From positions 1 to 31,099 of the forward strand of contig JBCCHN010000053.1 of assembly GCA_039028695.1 (NCBI GenBank): a stretch of 31,099 nt of DNA, read 5' to 3'. This document shows, one piece after another, positions 19,774 through 28,623 of this stretch. A model generated the notes under the pieces. It did not search any database. It was not told the DNA's origin and saw only the letters and a program-made list of their open reading frames with translations. Origin of the DNA: JANQKX01 sp039028695. Its GTDB lineage: Bacteria > Pseudomonadota > Alphaproteobacteria > Kiloniellales > Kiloniellaceae. Made by a program: the position numbers and the translations under genes. Position 1 is the first letter of the stretch. Each line of letters begins with the position of its first letter.

Positions 19774-22371
19774 CTATCCGGTGGCCATGGCGGCCGCAGA
19801 ACGACGCCGGGCCCGTTGCATGACGATGATCAGACCCAACAGCACCAAGGCAGGGATATACATGAGCTGTTTGGGCAATTGGTCTCGGGGCGCCAGGACG
19901 GTCTCAATAACCTGATCCCAATCCAGACCGGCGGCTTGGGCCGCTGAATCGAAGGCAACATCATCGATGATCACCTTGTCGCCCTGGTCAAGCACGGTCA
20001 GGCCCGCATTGAGAAGGCGATCCTCACCGGTTTCCCCGTCGCCCAAGGGCAGCACGGCGACAAAACTCCGCGGATTGCCCACGTCGTCAACGCCGTCGAT
20101 GCGCAAGCGGATCTCGTCGCCTGGCTTCAACTCATCGGCGACCTTGGCCAACTCTGTCGGTGCCACGTCGTCGTAGGGCGGCGAGATCATGTCCATCCAA
20201 AAGCCGGGCCGGAAGAGGGTAAAGGCAATCAACAGCAGCAGCACCGTTTCATAAGCCTTGTTGCGGGCCAGGAAGAAACCCTGCGTGGCCGCGGCGAAAA
20301 TCAGCATGGCTGCCGTAGCCACGATGAAGATGATGATGCCGTCGATCCAGCCCACGTTGATCAAGAGCAGGTCTGTGTTGAAGATGAACAAGAAGGGCAG
20401 GGCGGCCGTGCGCAGGCTATAGAAAAAAGCGACAAAGCCGGTCTTGATAGGATCGCCGCCGGAAACGGCAGCCGCCGCAAAGGACGCCAGGCCCACCGGT
20501 GGGGTTACGTCCGCCATGATGCCAAAGTAAAACACAAAGAGATGGACCGCGATCAGCGGCACAATCAGTCCTGCGTCTTGGCCCAAGGTCACGATGACTG
20601 GTGCCAGAAGGCTTGAGACCACGATGTAGTTGGCCGTCGTCGGTAGGCCCATGCCCAGGATCAGACTCAGCACCGCGGTTAGGATCAGGATCAGCATGAT
20701 GTTGCCAAAGGACAGGATCTCCACCAGGTCGGCTAAGACTAATCCCACACCCGTTTGCGAAACCGCGCCGACGATGACGCCCGCGGTCGCCGTGGCGATG
20801 CCGATGCCGATCATGTTCCGGGCGCCGGAAATCAAACCATCAATCAGCTCATTAAAGCCTTCGCGGAACTTGGCGCCCAAGGTGGACTCTCCGCGGAAAA
20901 AGGCGAAGAGAGGTTTCTGTGTAAGGATCACAAAAATCAGGAAGACCGTTGCCCAAAAGGCGGACAGACCCGGCGATAGGCGCTCCACCATCAAGCACCA
21001 TACCAGCACCACCACCGGCAGGATGTAGTGCAGACCGGATTTGACCGTCGGGCCAACCTCGGGCAACTCCACCACCGGTGAATTAGGGTCATCCAACTCC
21101 AGGTCAGGATAGGGGGAGCAGAACTTGATGAGGCCCACATAGACGATCAAAAGGCCGAGCGCGATGACAAAGCCTGAATAATCGCCGGCGACCGGTTTGA
21201 TCCAGCCGATGCCGTAGTAGACGGCTATCGCGATGATACAGATCGCTAGGAAACCCAGCAGGAAGCGCATCAAGGCAACCAGCAACGGCCGTGGTTCACC
21301 GCGGCGCGGCAGGCCTTGCATGTCGGCTTTCAAGGCCTCCAAGTGCACAATGTAGACCAGCGCGATATAGGAAATCAGCGCCGGCAAGAAGGCGTGGGTG
21401 ACCACATCGAAGTAAGAGATGCCCACATACTCCACCATCAAGAACGCGGCGGCGCCCATGACTGGCGGCATGATCTGACCGTTGACCGAGGAGGCCACCT
21501 CGACGGCACCGCCCTTCTCCGGCGAGAAGCCGACCCGTTTCATCATGGGGATGGTAAAGGTGCCTGTGGTTACCACGTTGGCGATGGACGATCCTGAGAT
21601 CAACCCGGTCATGGCCGAGGCCACCACGGCCGCCTTGGCCGGCCCGCCTCGATAGTGACCAAGCAGAGAAAAGGCCACTTTGATGAAGTAATTGCCAGCG
21701 CCGGCCTTATCGAGCAGGGCGCCAAAGAGCACGAACAAAAAGACAAATGAGGTGGAAACCCCCAGGGCGATGCCGAACACGCCCTCGGTGGAGACCCATT
21801 GGTGGTAGGCAACGGCGCCGAAACTGGCGCCCTTCCAGGCCAGAATGCCGGGCAGGTTGGGGCCGCCGAAGGTGTAGGCCAAAAAGATGATGGCCACGAT
21901 CATAAGCGGCGGACCAAGGGCGCGCCGCGTGGCTTCCAACAGCAGTACCATGCCCACGCAGGCCACGATGATATCCATCTGGTTCGGATTGTTGGGCCGT
22001 TGCGCCAGCTGGTTATAAAAGAGGAAGAGGTAAGCCGCGCAAAAAGCCGCCACAAGCGCCAGGACCCAATCCTGGATGGGCACGTAATGCCGGGGTGATC
22101 TTTTGAGCGCCGGATAGGCCAGATAGGCCAGGAAAACGGCGAAAGCCAGGTGGATCGAGCGGGCTTCCGTATCGTTGAAAACGCCGATGCCGATGATGAA
22201 GGGGATAGGTGAAGCAATCCAAATCTGGAACAGGGACCAGCATAGGGCCGCCGCCAAAAGGATTCTTTCGGTTAGACCGCTGGGTGCGCGTCCGCCTGTA
22301 TCGCTCGCCGCGACGAGTTCTTGCAGTTCGTCGTCGGATAGCGGTGCGTTGCCCGTCTCTTTGTCGCTCAT
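19774..22371 (-). CDS. TRAP transporter fused permease (4TM-12TM), TAXI type, with DUF3394
   Basis: 865 residues: the DctQ-like small and DctM-like large permease subunits are fused, as always in TAXI-TRAP systems. The N-terminal part has four helices (AAALCWSLFQIWIASPIPFI, WVLALVAAFCAAYLFLFYNQ and others). The DctM part has the hallmarks GLISGSSIANVVTTGTFTIP, EVASSVNGQIMPPVMGAAAF and GLPTTANYIVVSSLLAPVIV. A DUF3394 PDZ-like domain (DEIRLRIDGVDDVGNPRSFV...) and a last helix form the C-terminal ~130 residues. It uses a Na+ or H+ gradient to import a solute delivered by the TAXI binding protein just upstream, at the inner membrane. Shine-Dalgarno GGGGGGC precedes the ATG. A strong hairpin separates it from the binding-protein gene, so its expression is probably lower. 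Confidence 0.96.
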   Translation of the reverse strand: MSDKETGNAPLSDDELQELVAASDTGGRAPSGLTERILLAAALCWSLFQIWIASPIPFIIGIGVFNDTEARSIHLAFAVFLAYLAYPALKRSPRHYVPIQDWVLALVAAFCAAYLFLFYNQLAQRPNNPNQMDIIVACVGMVLLLEATRRALGPPLMIVAIIFLAYTFGGPNLPGILAWKGASFGAVAYHQWVSTEGVFGIALGVSTSFVFLFVLFGALLDKAGAGNYFIKVAFSLLGHYRGGPAKAAVVASAMTGLISGSSIANVVTTGTFTIPMMKRVGFSPEKGGAVEVASSVNGQIMPPVMGAAAFLMVEYVGISYFDVVTHAFLPALISYIALVYIVHLEALKADMQGLPRRGEPRPLLVALMRFLLGFLAICIIAIAVYYGIGWIKPVAGDYSGFVIALGLLIVYVGLIKFCSPYPDLELDDPNSPVVELPEVGPTVKSGLHYILPVVVLVWCLMVERLSPGLSAFWATVFLIFVILTQKPLFAFFRGESTLGAKFREGFNELIDGLISGARNMIGIGIATATAGVIVGAVSQTGVGLVLADLVEILSFGNIMLILILTAVLSLILGMGLPTTANYIVVSSLLAPVIVTLGQDAGLIVPLIAVHLFVFYFGIMADVTPPVGLASFAAAAVSGGDPIKTGFVAFFYSLRTAALPFLFIFNTDLLLINVGWIDGIIIFIVATAAMLIFAAATQGFFLARNKAYETVLLLLIAFTLFRPGFWMDMISPPYDDVAPTELAKVADELKPGDEIRLRIDGVDDVGNPRSFVAVLPLGDGETGEDRLLNAGLTVLDQGDKVIIDDVAFDSAAQAAGLDWDQVIETVLAPRDQLPKQLMYIPALVLLGLIIVMQRARRRSAAAMATG

Positions 22372-22475
22372 CTTAGCCCCCCGTCACGCCTGGATGCCTT
22401 TATGCGACCGTTATGACTCGGCCTTCTTTTAGGATTTTGATGCAAATTGTCGCGGAGCTGGCCCCACGAAAAAGC

Positions 22476-22500
22476 GGAGGCCCGGTTGGACCGGGCCTCC
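22476..22500 (-). terminator. Terminator/attenuator between TAXI binding protein and permease
   Basis: GGAGGCCCGG(T) (22476-22486) and (A)CCGGGCCTCC (22490-22500) pair perfectly around TGG. On the minus strand GCTTTTTCG follows. It lies 12 bases past the binding-protein stop and 105 bases before the permease start, so most transcripts should end after the binding protein, giving the binding-protein excess usual in TRAP systems. Confidence 0.85.
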
Positions 22501-22512
22501 ACGGGTCAAGGC

Positions 22513-23499
22513 TTACATCCAGCCTTTTTCTTGATAATACCGCACCGCGCCGTCATGCAACGGGGCAGAGAGGTTGTTCACGATCATGGTCGAGGGCTCC
22601 AGATTCGCAAAAGCGGGATGGAGCTTCTTGAAGCGATCGAAGTTTTCGAAAACGGCCTTGACCATCTGATAGACCACTTCCTCGTCCGTGTTGGTCGAGG
22701 TCACGAAAGTGGCGCCCACGCCGAAGGTTTCCGTGTCTCCATCGGTACCGGTGTAGGTGCCGCCGGGAATGGTCGCCGTGGCGTAGTAGTCGTTTTCATC
22801 AACCAGCTTTTGGATCTCATCGCCGCCCACCGGGATGAGGACCGCCTCACAGGACGTGGTGGCTTCTTTGATGGAACCCGAAGGATGGCCGACGGTGAAG
22901 ACCATGGCGTCAATCTTGTTGTCGCACAGAGCCTGGGACTGTTCCGCCGACTTCAACTCGGACGCCAAAGCAAAATCGTCCATGGTCCATCCCAGACGTT
23001 CCATGACCACTTCCATCGTGCCCCGCTGGCCCGAGCCAGGATTGCCAACGTTGACCCGCTTGCCTTTCAGATCCTCAAACGAGGTGATACCTGAATCAGC
23101 GCGCGCCACAACGGTAAAGGGCTCGGGGTGGACCGAGAACACAGCCCGCAGATCTTCATAGGCGCCATCCGGGAACTTGTCTGGGGCGGTGCCGTTATAG
23201 GCGTGATACTGCCAGTCTGATTGGGCCACGCCCATGTCCAGGTCGCCGGTGCGAATGCCGTTGATGTTGGCCACAGAGCCGCCCGTGGTATGGGTGCACT
23301 TGATGCCGTGATCGCCCGTGCCCCGGTTCACCAGACGGCAAATCGAGCCGCCCACAACGTAATAGACGCCCGTTTGACCACCCGTGCCGATGGTCACGAA
23401 TGTCTCGTCCGCCTGCGCCGGCCCAAAGCTGGAGGCGCCGAGCATCAGCGCACCGGAACCAAGGCCAAGTAACAGTGATTTCAAAGATTTAGTGGTCAT
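22513..23499 (-). CDS. TAXI family TRAP transporter solute-binding protein
   Basis: 328 residues with a Sec signal peptide (LKSLLLGLGSGALMLGASS, cleavage probably after FGPAQA near residue 30), so it is periplasmic. The TAXI signature follows directly: VTIGTGGQTGVYYVVGGSIC, then GIKCTHTTGGSVANINGIRT, DLDMGVAQSDWQYHAYNG, and VVARADSGITSFEDLKGKRV with NVGNPGSGQRGTMEVVMER. TAXI proteins bind small carboxylates such as glutamate, glutamine or 2-oxoglutarate in the few known cases; the ligand here is not deducible. It is the promoter-proximal gene of the locus, with a Shine-Dalgarno (GGGAG) 11 bases before the ATG. Confidence 0.96.
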   Translation of the reverse strand: MTTKSLKSLLLGLGSGALMLGASSFGPAQADETFVTIGTGGQTGVYYVVGGSICRLVNRGTGDHGIKCTHTTGGSVANINGIRTGDLDMGVAQSDWQYHAYNGTAPDKFPDGAYEDLRAVFSVHPEPFTVVARADSGITSFEDLKGKRVNVGNPGSGQRGTMEVVMERLGWTMDDFALASELKSAEQSQALCDNKIDAMVFTVGHPSGSIKEATTSCEAVLIPVGGDEIQKLVDENDYYATATIPGGTYTGTDGDTETFGVGATFVTSTNTDEEVVYQMVKAVFENFDRFKKLHPAFANLEPSTMIVNNLSAPLHDGAVRYYQEKGWM

Positions 23500-24178
23500 G
23501 CTTAAGTAGCTCCCTAATGTGGTTTTCGAGCGGTTTATCGTGGGTGACTGGTCAGGTCATCTGCTGCCGTACCATTCACCTGGAAACAGGACAATTATCA
23601 AATGGAGGCCATGGACGCGGCATTGCGAAAACGGTGTCGTCAGTTGCCGTGTGGACCGAAACTCTTGTCCGTGGTCCTGCAAATCTCGGATCAAGTCCGA
23701 CCAAGAGGACCACAGCAAAGACGTTGCGCTCATTCTCCCCGTGGCATTCCTTCTATGATTATCCCTACTATTTTCCGCTGCCAGAGATATTCAACACAGT
23801 TTTTGCCAAAAAGCCACCCCTCATTGTGAAACAGGCGCGCTTCCATCTTACAATAGTGTTATGCAACAAAATATCCGAGTGGAAGAGAAAAAGAATTTAT
23901 ATTTTATAATATCTTACATAAATTATCTAATGTAATAAATTAAGATAGGTTGCCGATTAGCCAATGCTCGTCGCAAGAGTTAGGTGTGAAAAGAGGCCTT
24001 GTCGGCTGGTCTCTACCATGGGCGCCCATCATTACCTTCTCACCGGTCTTTCCCTTCTCAACCGTCATTGGCCGCTTGCATTGCTAAGCGAGTTCCGTCT
24101 TGATGGTCCGCCCATGAGGGAGACGCAATACTCGATCTTGCCTCCGTCTGCCAATAGACCCCCAGAGCAAGGAAATGT
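23500..24178. other. Divergent intergenic region between the TRAP locus and the PLP enzyme
   Basis: About 680 bases with no gene I can support. Short plus-strand frames here (23517-23909, 23964-24185) show no family motif. The segment 23870-23950 is clearly AT-rich (runs like ATATTTTATAATATC), unlike its surroundings, and probably holds promoters for both directions. Confidence 0.6.
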
Positions 24179-25300
24179 GTGGTGACATTCTGGTTTAATC
24201 CCCACAAGGGCAGCGGTTTGGACAGCCTGTCGGACTTGGCGCCCTTTACCATGGAGCCCGCAAGTGTGAGGACGTTTTGGCGAGATGTGTCCCAGCACGG
24301 CGAGACACCCTTGCGGGACCTGCCAGCCTTGGCAACGGATCTAGGATTGGCGGGGCTTTCCATTAAGGATGAGACCGGACGTATGGATCTGGGCAGCTTT
24401 AAGGCCTTGGGCGGGGCCTATGCCGTTGCCCTGCACATAAAGGCGCATTTGGAAAAAAGCCTTGGCCGCCCGGTTGCCGCCAAGGAATTGCTTAGCGATG
24501 AGATGAAAGCCCTTGCGGCGGAGATCACCTTCGCCTGCGCCAGCGCCGGGAATCATGGTCTGTCCGTCGCCACCGGCGCACGCTGGTTCGGCGCCCGCTC
24601 CATCGTCTATTTGGCGGCGTCCGTGCCCGAGGCCTTCGCAGGCAGGCTGCGGGATTGCGGCGCTGAAGTCACCCGCGCCGGTGAGGTCTACGAAGACAGC
24701 ATGGCCGCGGCCTCGCGGGACTGCGAAGCCAACGGCTGGGTCCTGATTTCCGATAGTTCTTGGCCCGGCTACACCGAGGTGCCGTCGACCATCATGCAAG
24801 GCTACGGCGTGATGGCGGAAGAATCAGTGTGGCAGATCGAAGACCTCGTGGGTCCGCCCAGCCATGTGTTATTGCAGGCGGGTGTCGGTGGTTTGGCGGC
24901 TGCCGTTGCCCGATACCATCGCCAGGTTTGGGGTGGGCAGGTCAAAATCGTTACCGTCGAGCCCGATGCCGCCCCCTGTTTGCTCGAAAGCACAAAAGCC
25001 GGTCAGGTGGTCACTGTGCAGGGACCTGTATCCACGCAGGGACGCTTGGATTGCAAGGAGCCGTCCTTGGTTGCCCTAGGCGTGTTGGCCCACGATTCGG
25101 ACGCCTTTATGACCGTCAGCGATGACCAAGCGGCTGCGGCCGTTGAACTCTTGGCGGGCCAAGGCGTTTCGACCACCCCTTCGGGTGGCGCCGGTCTTGC
25201 CGGATTGGCCCTCGCGGCCGCTGACCCGGCCATGCGCGAGGCCTTGGGCCTCGGCGAAGACTCCAGGGCGCTCTGTTTTATCAGCGAAATCGGCGAATAG
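24179..25300 (+). CDS. dpaL: Diaminopropionate ammonia-lyase-like PLP enzyme
   Basis: 373 residues, fold-type II PLP enzyme. The PLP lysine lies in DLGSFKALGGAYA (about residue 75), preceded by IKDETGRM as in DpaL; phosphate and glycine-loop segments ASAGNHGLSVATGARWFGAR and LLQAGVGGLAAAVARY follow, and the C-terminal S-T-T-P-S-G-G-A-G-L-A-G motif matches the family. DpaL converts D- or L-2,3-diaminopropionate to pyruvate and two ammonia. It also resembles EutB-type enzymes of ectoine degradation and threonine dehydratase, so the substrate is not certain; the SFKALGG signature favours DpaL. Start: GTG at 24179 or 24182 behind AAGGAA. The protein is somewhat shorter than E. coli DpaL (~398). 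It faces a DMT exporter, 38 bases apart. Confidence 0.85.
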   Translation: MVTFWFNPHKGSGLDSLSDLAPFTMEPASVRTFWRDVSQHGETPLRDLPALATDLGLAGLSIKDETGRMDLGSFKALGGAYAVALHIKAHLEKSLGRPVAAKELLSDEMKALAAEITFACASAGNHGLSVATGARWFGARSIVYLAASVPEAFAGRLRDCGAEVTRAGEVYEDSMAAASRDCEANGWVLISDSSWPGYTEVPSTIMQGYGVMAEESVWQIEDLVGPPSHVLLQAGVGGLAAAVARYHRQVWGGQVKIVTVEPDAAPCLLESTKAGQVVTVQGPVSTQGRLDCKEPSLVALGVLAHDSDAFMTVSDDQAAAAVELLAGQGVSTTPSGGAGLAGLALAAADPAMREALGLGEDSRALCFISEIGE

Positions 25301-25338
25301 ATCTTTGCCGTGATAAATGTCTGACCTGAAAAGAGGGC

Positions 25339-26265
25339 TTAGGCGGACTTGCCTCGTTCCGACAGCCAAATGCCGCCCACGACCAGAAACAGGGCCGTGG
25401 CTTGGAAGAGTTCGAAGCTTTCCTGCAAAAAACCGACGGCAAAAATGGAGGCAAAGACCGGCACCAGGTTGAGGAATACGCTGGCGCGCCCCGGCCCGAT
25501 CAGGGACACGCCACGGATATAGGTGACTTGAGCGGCAAAAGAGGGCAATAGGGTCACTAAGAGGATGACGACCCAGCCTTTCGAGGTCGGCCATAGGAAA
25601 TGTTCCGTTGAGGCCTCGACAATCAGTCCGGGCAGGGAGGCCACCAGGGCAGCGAGGGAAAAGGCCCCAAAAAGCGCAAGTGGCGGTACCGCAGGCTTTT
25701 GTCGCAGGCCCACCGTATAGCCGGAATAGAGCACACAGGCCAAAACCATCAGCAAATCACCCTGATGAAAGGTCAGGCTGATTAGGCGGTCCAGGTCGCC
25801 AGCCGACGCGATCACAATCACCCCAATGATGGCCAAGGCCACGCCCGCGATCTGTAGGCTGGTCACCCGGCTGCGATAGGCCAGAAATGCACCCAAAATA
25901 ACCATTCCCGGGACGGACCCCTGGATGATGCCGATGTTGACCGCCGTCGTGCTATGGGCCGAGACGTAAAACAGCGAGTTAAAGCCGGTAAATCCCAAGG
26001 CTCCCATCAAAAACACGTAGCCGAGCCGCGACCTCAAGGCCGGCAGGTGCGGGGATATGGTCCGGCGGGCGAAAAGTAGCAGGAGCAGAATGACCCCGAG
26101 CCATCTGAAGGTCACTAAAAGCATGGGAGAGACCTCGCCCACTGCCAAACGGCCAAAAACCGCGTTCCCACCCCAACAGAGCGCGGAGATGGTCAGCATC
26201 AGATAGGCCGTTTTGGCCAATCCGGCTGGCGTGGGGGTTTGCGCAGGCGGAGAGCTTTGGGTCAT
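25339..26265 (-). CDS. DMT superfamily (EamA) transporter C
   Basis: 308 residues, ten predicted helices in two EamA repeats. Helix 1 reads LTISALCWGGNAVFGRLAVG; the middle has GFTGFNSLFYVSAHSTTAVN, IGIIQGSVPGMVILGAFLAY and LQIAGVALAIIGVIVIASAG; the second repeat ends FLNLVPVFASIFAVGFLQES, a conserved helix-9 pattern of EamA exporters with N and P in the LVP-x-F loop. Probable metabolite or drug exporter of the inner membrane. It belongs to the common YdcZ/RhaT-like EamA branch and is not close to transporters A or D. Start codon ATG; the Shine-Dalgarno is poor. It converges on the PLP enzyme, and co-function (exporting an excess amino-acid intermediate) is possible but unproven. Confidence 0.93.
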   Translation of the reverse strand: MTQSSPPAQTPTPAGLAKTAYLMLTISALCWGGNAVFGRLAVGEVSPMLLVTFRWLGVILLLLLFARRTISPHLPALRSRLGYVFLMGALGFTGFNSLFYVSAHSTTAVNIGIIQGSVPGMVILGAFLAYRSRVTSLQIAGVALAIIGVIVIASAGDLDRLISLTFHQGDLLMVLACVLYSGYTVGLRQKPAVPPLALFGAFSLAALVASLPGLIVEASTEHFLWPTSKGWVVILLVTLLPSFAAQVTYIRGVSLIGPGRASVFLNLVPVFASIFAVGFLQESFELFQATALFLVVGGIWLSERGKSA

Positions 26266-26384
26266 GGCGCCTGTCTAGAGCCAAGCTACCTTCCGATCAA
26301 GCGCGGTCGGCCTGGCATCTTCTCAATCCCGCCTTATTTGTCTGCTAGCGTGGGACTTTAGACTAGAATTTGTAGATTAGAATC

Positions 26385-26433
26385 CGTCGCGATGGCGACG
26401 CGACAGGGGGAGATTCTCCGTTGTCTCGCGAGA
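26385..26433. promoter_or_regulatory. Dyads upstream of the GspK gene
   Basis: CGTCGC-GATG-GCGACG (26385-26400) is a perfect 6-bp inverted repeat; 24 bases on, TCTCGCGAGA (26424-26433) is a 10-bp palindrome. Both lie in the 208-base leader between transporter C and GspK. They could be operators of one or both divergent genes; no regulator adjoins. Confidence 0.35.
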
Positions 26434-26473
26434 TACTTTACAGGGGCTCCTGATCGCGCCATGAAGGTGGTGA

Positions 26474-27562
26474 ATGCGAAAGAATCCCAAACTCTTTTTT
26501 GATTTGAGACATGGTACGCCTTCGGCACTGGACCGAAAGCGCCAGCGCGGCGTTGCCCTTTTGATGGTGCTCTGGGTTCTGGTGCTCTTGACTGTGATGG
26601 CCGGGGGCGTCATCCGCTTGGTCAAGGGTGACTTGGAAATCGTCCGCAACGGCCTGGATCGTGCAGAGGGTCTGGCGATTGCCGAAGGGGCTGTCTATCG
26701 GGCCATCGCCGGCCTTCGCAATTCGACCGACAACGGCGGATGGGAAGTCGCCGGGGCCGTCTACGGCTGGCGCGAGGGTGAGGCGGAGATCCGTATCACG
26801 GTCGAGGACGAGGGCGGCAAGGTGGATCTCAATGGCGCCGATCTGGGGTTGCTGGGCAGTCTTATGCGCGCCGCGGGCTTGGAAAGTGGGGCGGCGGACG
26901 CCCTCGCCGATGCGGTGGGTGACTTTCGCGACGAAGATAAGCTCCAGCTTCTCAATGGTGCCGAGGATCGGGACTACGAAGATGCTGGTTTAGGATACGG
27001 CGCCAAGGATCAAGCCTTTACCGCTGTTGAGGAGTTTCGGCAGGTTTTTGGCGTTACCCCGGAGCTTTACGCCAAGCTCGCCGAATCCTTGACCGTTTAT
27101 ACCGGCCAATCCGCTCCATTCAAGCCCACCGCGCCCCCGCTGGTTCAGGCGGCTATGTCGGCATTTGCCTCTGAGCAGGGAGCCCTATTGGAGGAGGAGC
27201 TGGCGGATGGCTTTGGCGATTTGGCCGAGGAGGACGGATTTAACGCCCTGGATGGCGCCGGCAGCCAAGGTTTTTCGTCGACCACCGCACCGGATGGGCC
27301 GGGTTTTATCGAGATCGTGAAATTGGTGGAAGGGGAAACCGACCAGCGCTCCCAGGTTCCCATTTATTTGATCCATGTGGAGGTGCAGCTACCGGGTGGT
27401 GCCTTGGTCGTGCAGGATGTGATCGCCCGCGTGTTGCGCAGCCGCAGTCAGCCCTACACCATTTTCCGCTGGCAACAAGGGCGTCCCCGTCTTTTCAACG
27501 ATCCTTCAAAGGCAACGGAAGAAGATGACGATGGCAATCTATTCGGGACGGGGGTGTCGTAA
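26474..27562 (+). CDS. gspK: Type II secretion system minor pseudopilin GspK
   Basis: 362 residues. A basic leader ends at RQRG|VALLMVLWVLVLLTVMAGG, a prepilin peptidase site followed by a long hydrophobic helix; position +5 is Met, not Glu, a known peculiarity of GspK, the tip subunit of the pseudopilus. The large periplasmic domain has the family's VEDEGGKVDLNGA, DALADAVGDFRDEDKLQLLN and FTAVEEFRQVFGVTPELYAK helix-hairpin regions, with acidic DxD-like clusters that bind calcium in E. coli. The C-terminus (DDDGNLFGTGVS) is acidic. Shine-Dalgarno AAGGTGGTGA precedes the ATG. GspK normally sits in a gsp operon with gspG-J and gspL; here no other gsp gene adjoins it, so it is an orphan in this window. 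Confidence 0.93.
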   Translation: MRKNPKLFFDLRHGTPSALDRKRQRGVALLMVLWVLVLLTVMAGGVIRLVKGDLEIVRNGLDRAEGLAIAEGAVYRAIAGLRNSTDNGGWEVAGAVYGWREGEAEIRITVEDEGGKVDLNGADLGLLGSLMRAAGLESGAADALADAVGDFRDEDKLQLLNGAEDRDYEDAGLGYGAKDQAFTAVEEFRQVFGVTPELYAKLAESLTVYTGQSAPFKPTAPPLVQAAMSAFASEQGALLEEELADGFGDLAEEDGFNALDGAGSQGFSSTTAPDGPGFIEIVKLVEGETDQRSQVPIYLIHVEVQLPGGALVVQDVIARVLRSRSQPYTIFRWQQGRPRLFNDPSKATEEDDDGNLFGTGVS

Positions 27563-27581
27563 TAGGGGCTCCGCCTGAGCC

Positions 27582-28490
27582 TTAGCTCGATTGTGTCGCT
27601 TCCTGGCGCAACCAGTCCCGCAAGGTGGCTGTCTCGGGCAAGACGGGGTGGCCTTCCGGCAGCACCAGAAAATAAGCATCTTTCGCCGGTCGAACAGTGA
27701 CCTTAAGGGGGCGTATCAAAGCACCGGAACGCACCAGCGGCTCTACCAGGCGCCGCCATCCCAGCGCAATGCCTTGCCCCCCTTGGGCCGCCTGGATTAC
27801 CAAGTTATGGTTATTAAAGCTTGGCCCGGATAAGGCTTGGCGCACTGAGACGTCTTTTAGGCGAAACCAGCTTTCCCAACTAAGCCAGGAACTGTCTTGG
27901 GAGATGAGCTGCAGCAGATTTTCGCCAAGCAGGTCTTCGACCTTTTTGATTTTCCCATGAGGATAGGCCGGGCTACAGACCGGATAGATCTCGTCTCTGA
28001 ACAGGCGCACAGCCTCTAGGCCGGGCCAGCGGCCCTGGCCATAGCGAACACCGATCTGAATGCCCTCGGCTGCCAGGTCTGGGGCCACCTCGGCCGCCAC
28101 CAGTTTGAGTTCAACGCCGGGATGGGCGGCGCGAAAGCGCTCGAGCCTGGGCATGAGCCAAAAGGAGGCAAAGGCGATGGTGGTATAAACGGTGATCTCC
28201 CGCTTGTCCTTTCTTTGACGCAACTCTTTTGCCGTGGCGGCGATCCCGGAAAGTCCCGACTGAACCGAGGCCAGCAATTGAACGCCACTCGGGGTCAAGC
28301 GCACGGCCCGGTGCAAGCGCCGAAACAAGTCGACCCCAAGGTGGGCTTCCAGGGCTTGGACCTGCCGGCTGACGGCGGCTTGGCTCACACCCAATTCCGC
28401 GGCGGCCTGGGTGAAGCTCGATAGCCGCCCGGCGGCCTCGAAGGCGACCATCGCATTGACGGGCGGCAGGTCTCTTTGCAAATTTGCCAT
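27582..28490 (-). CDS. LysR-type transcriptional regulator (GcvA-like)
   Basis: 302 residues, normal for the family. The N-terminal winged helix reads NAMVAFEAAGRLSSFTQAAA and ELGVSQAAVSRQVQALEAHL, and the wing LFRRLHRAVRLTPSG; the effector domain of the PBP fold follows, with the WLSWESWF and GGQGIALGW segments common in GcvA-like regulators. It is divergent from the Rieske oxygenase gene, 133 bases apart, the usual arrangement for a regulator and its target, and I expect it to control the oxygenase in response to the oxygenase substrate or product. No Shine-Dalgarno is obvious before the ATG. A CCAAAA-N8-TTTTGG dyad lies in the shared promoter region. Confidence 0.94.
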   Translation of the reverse strand: MANLQRDLPPVNAMVAFEAAGRLSSFTQAAAELGVSQAAVSRQVQALEAHLGVDLFRRLHRAVRLTPSGVQLLASVQSGLSGIAATAKELRQRKDKREITVYTTIAFASFWLMPRLERFRAAHPGVELKLVAAEVAPDLAAEGIQIGVRYGQGRWPGLEAVRLFRDEIYPVCSPAYPHGKIKKVEDLLGENLLQLISQDSSWLSWESWFRLKDVSVRQALSGPSFNNHNLVIQAAQGGQGIALGWRRLVEPLVRSGALIRPLKVTVRPAKDAYFLVLPEGHPVLPETATLRDWLRQEATQSS

Positions 28491-28503
28491 ACGAAAAAGT
28501 TAT

Positions 28504-28523
28504 CCAAAACATGAGTATTTTGG
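28504..28523. promoter_or_regulatory. Candidate LysR-binding dyad in the LysR/Rieske intergenic region
   Basis: CCAAAA (28504-28509) and TTTTGG (28518-28523) are exact inverted repeats separated by CATGAGTA. It starts 14 bases from the LysR start and lies about 100 bases before the oxygenase start. LysR boxes are dyads of this size (often T-N11-A), and this is the only clear dyad in the region. Confidence 0.5.
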
Positions 28524-28623
28524 CAGTTTACAATAATTTCACATTACAAGAAACTATCTGTGTTGAATAGGAAGGGCCGACAATCCGGATTTCACTGGGC
28601 TCGGCAGCTATGGGAGTGAACAG

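Noticed and set aside
23517..24185. Short plus-strand frames before the PLP enzyme
   Set aside because: No motif and no consistent coding pattern; the region looks like a divergent promoter.
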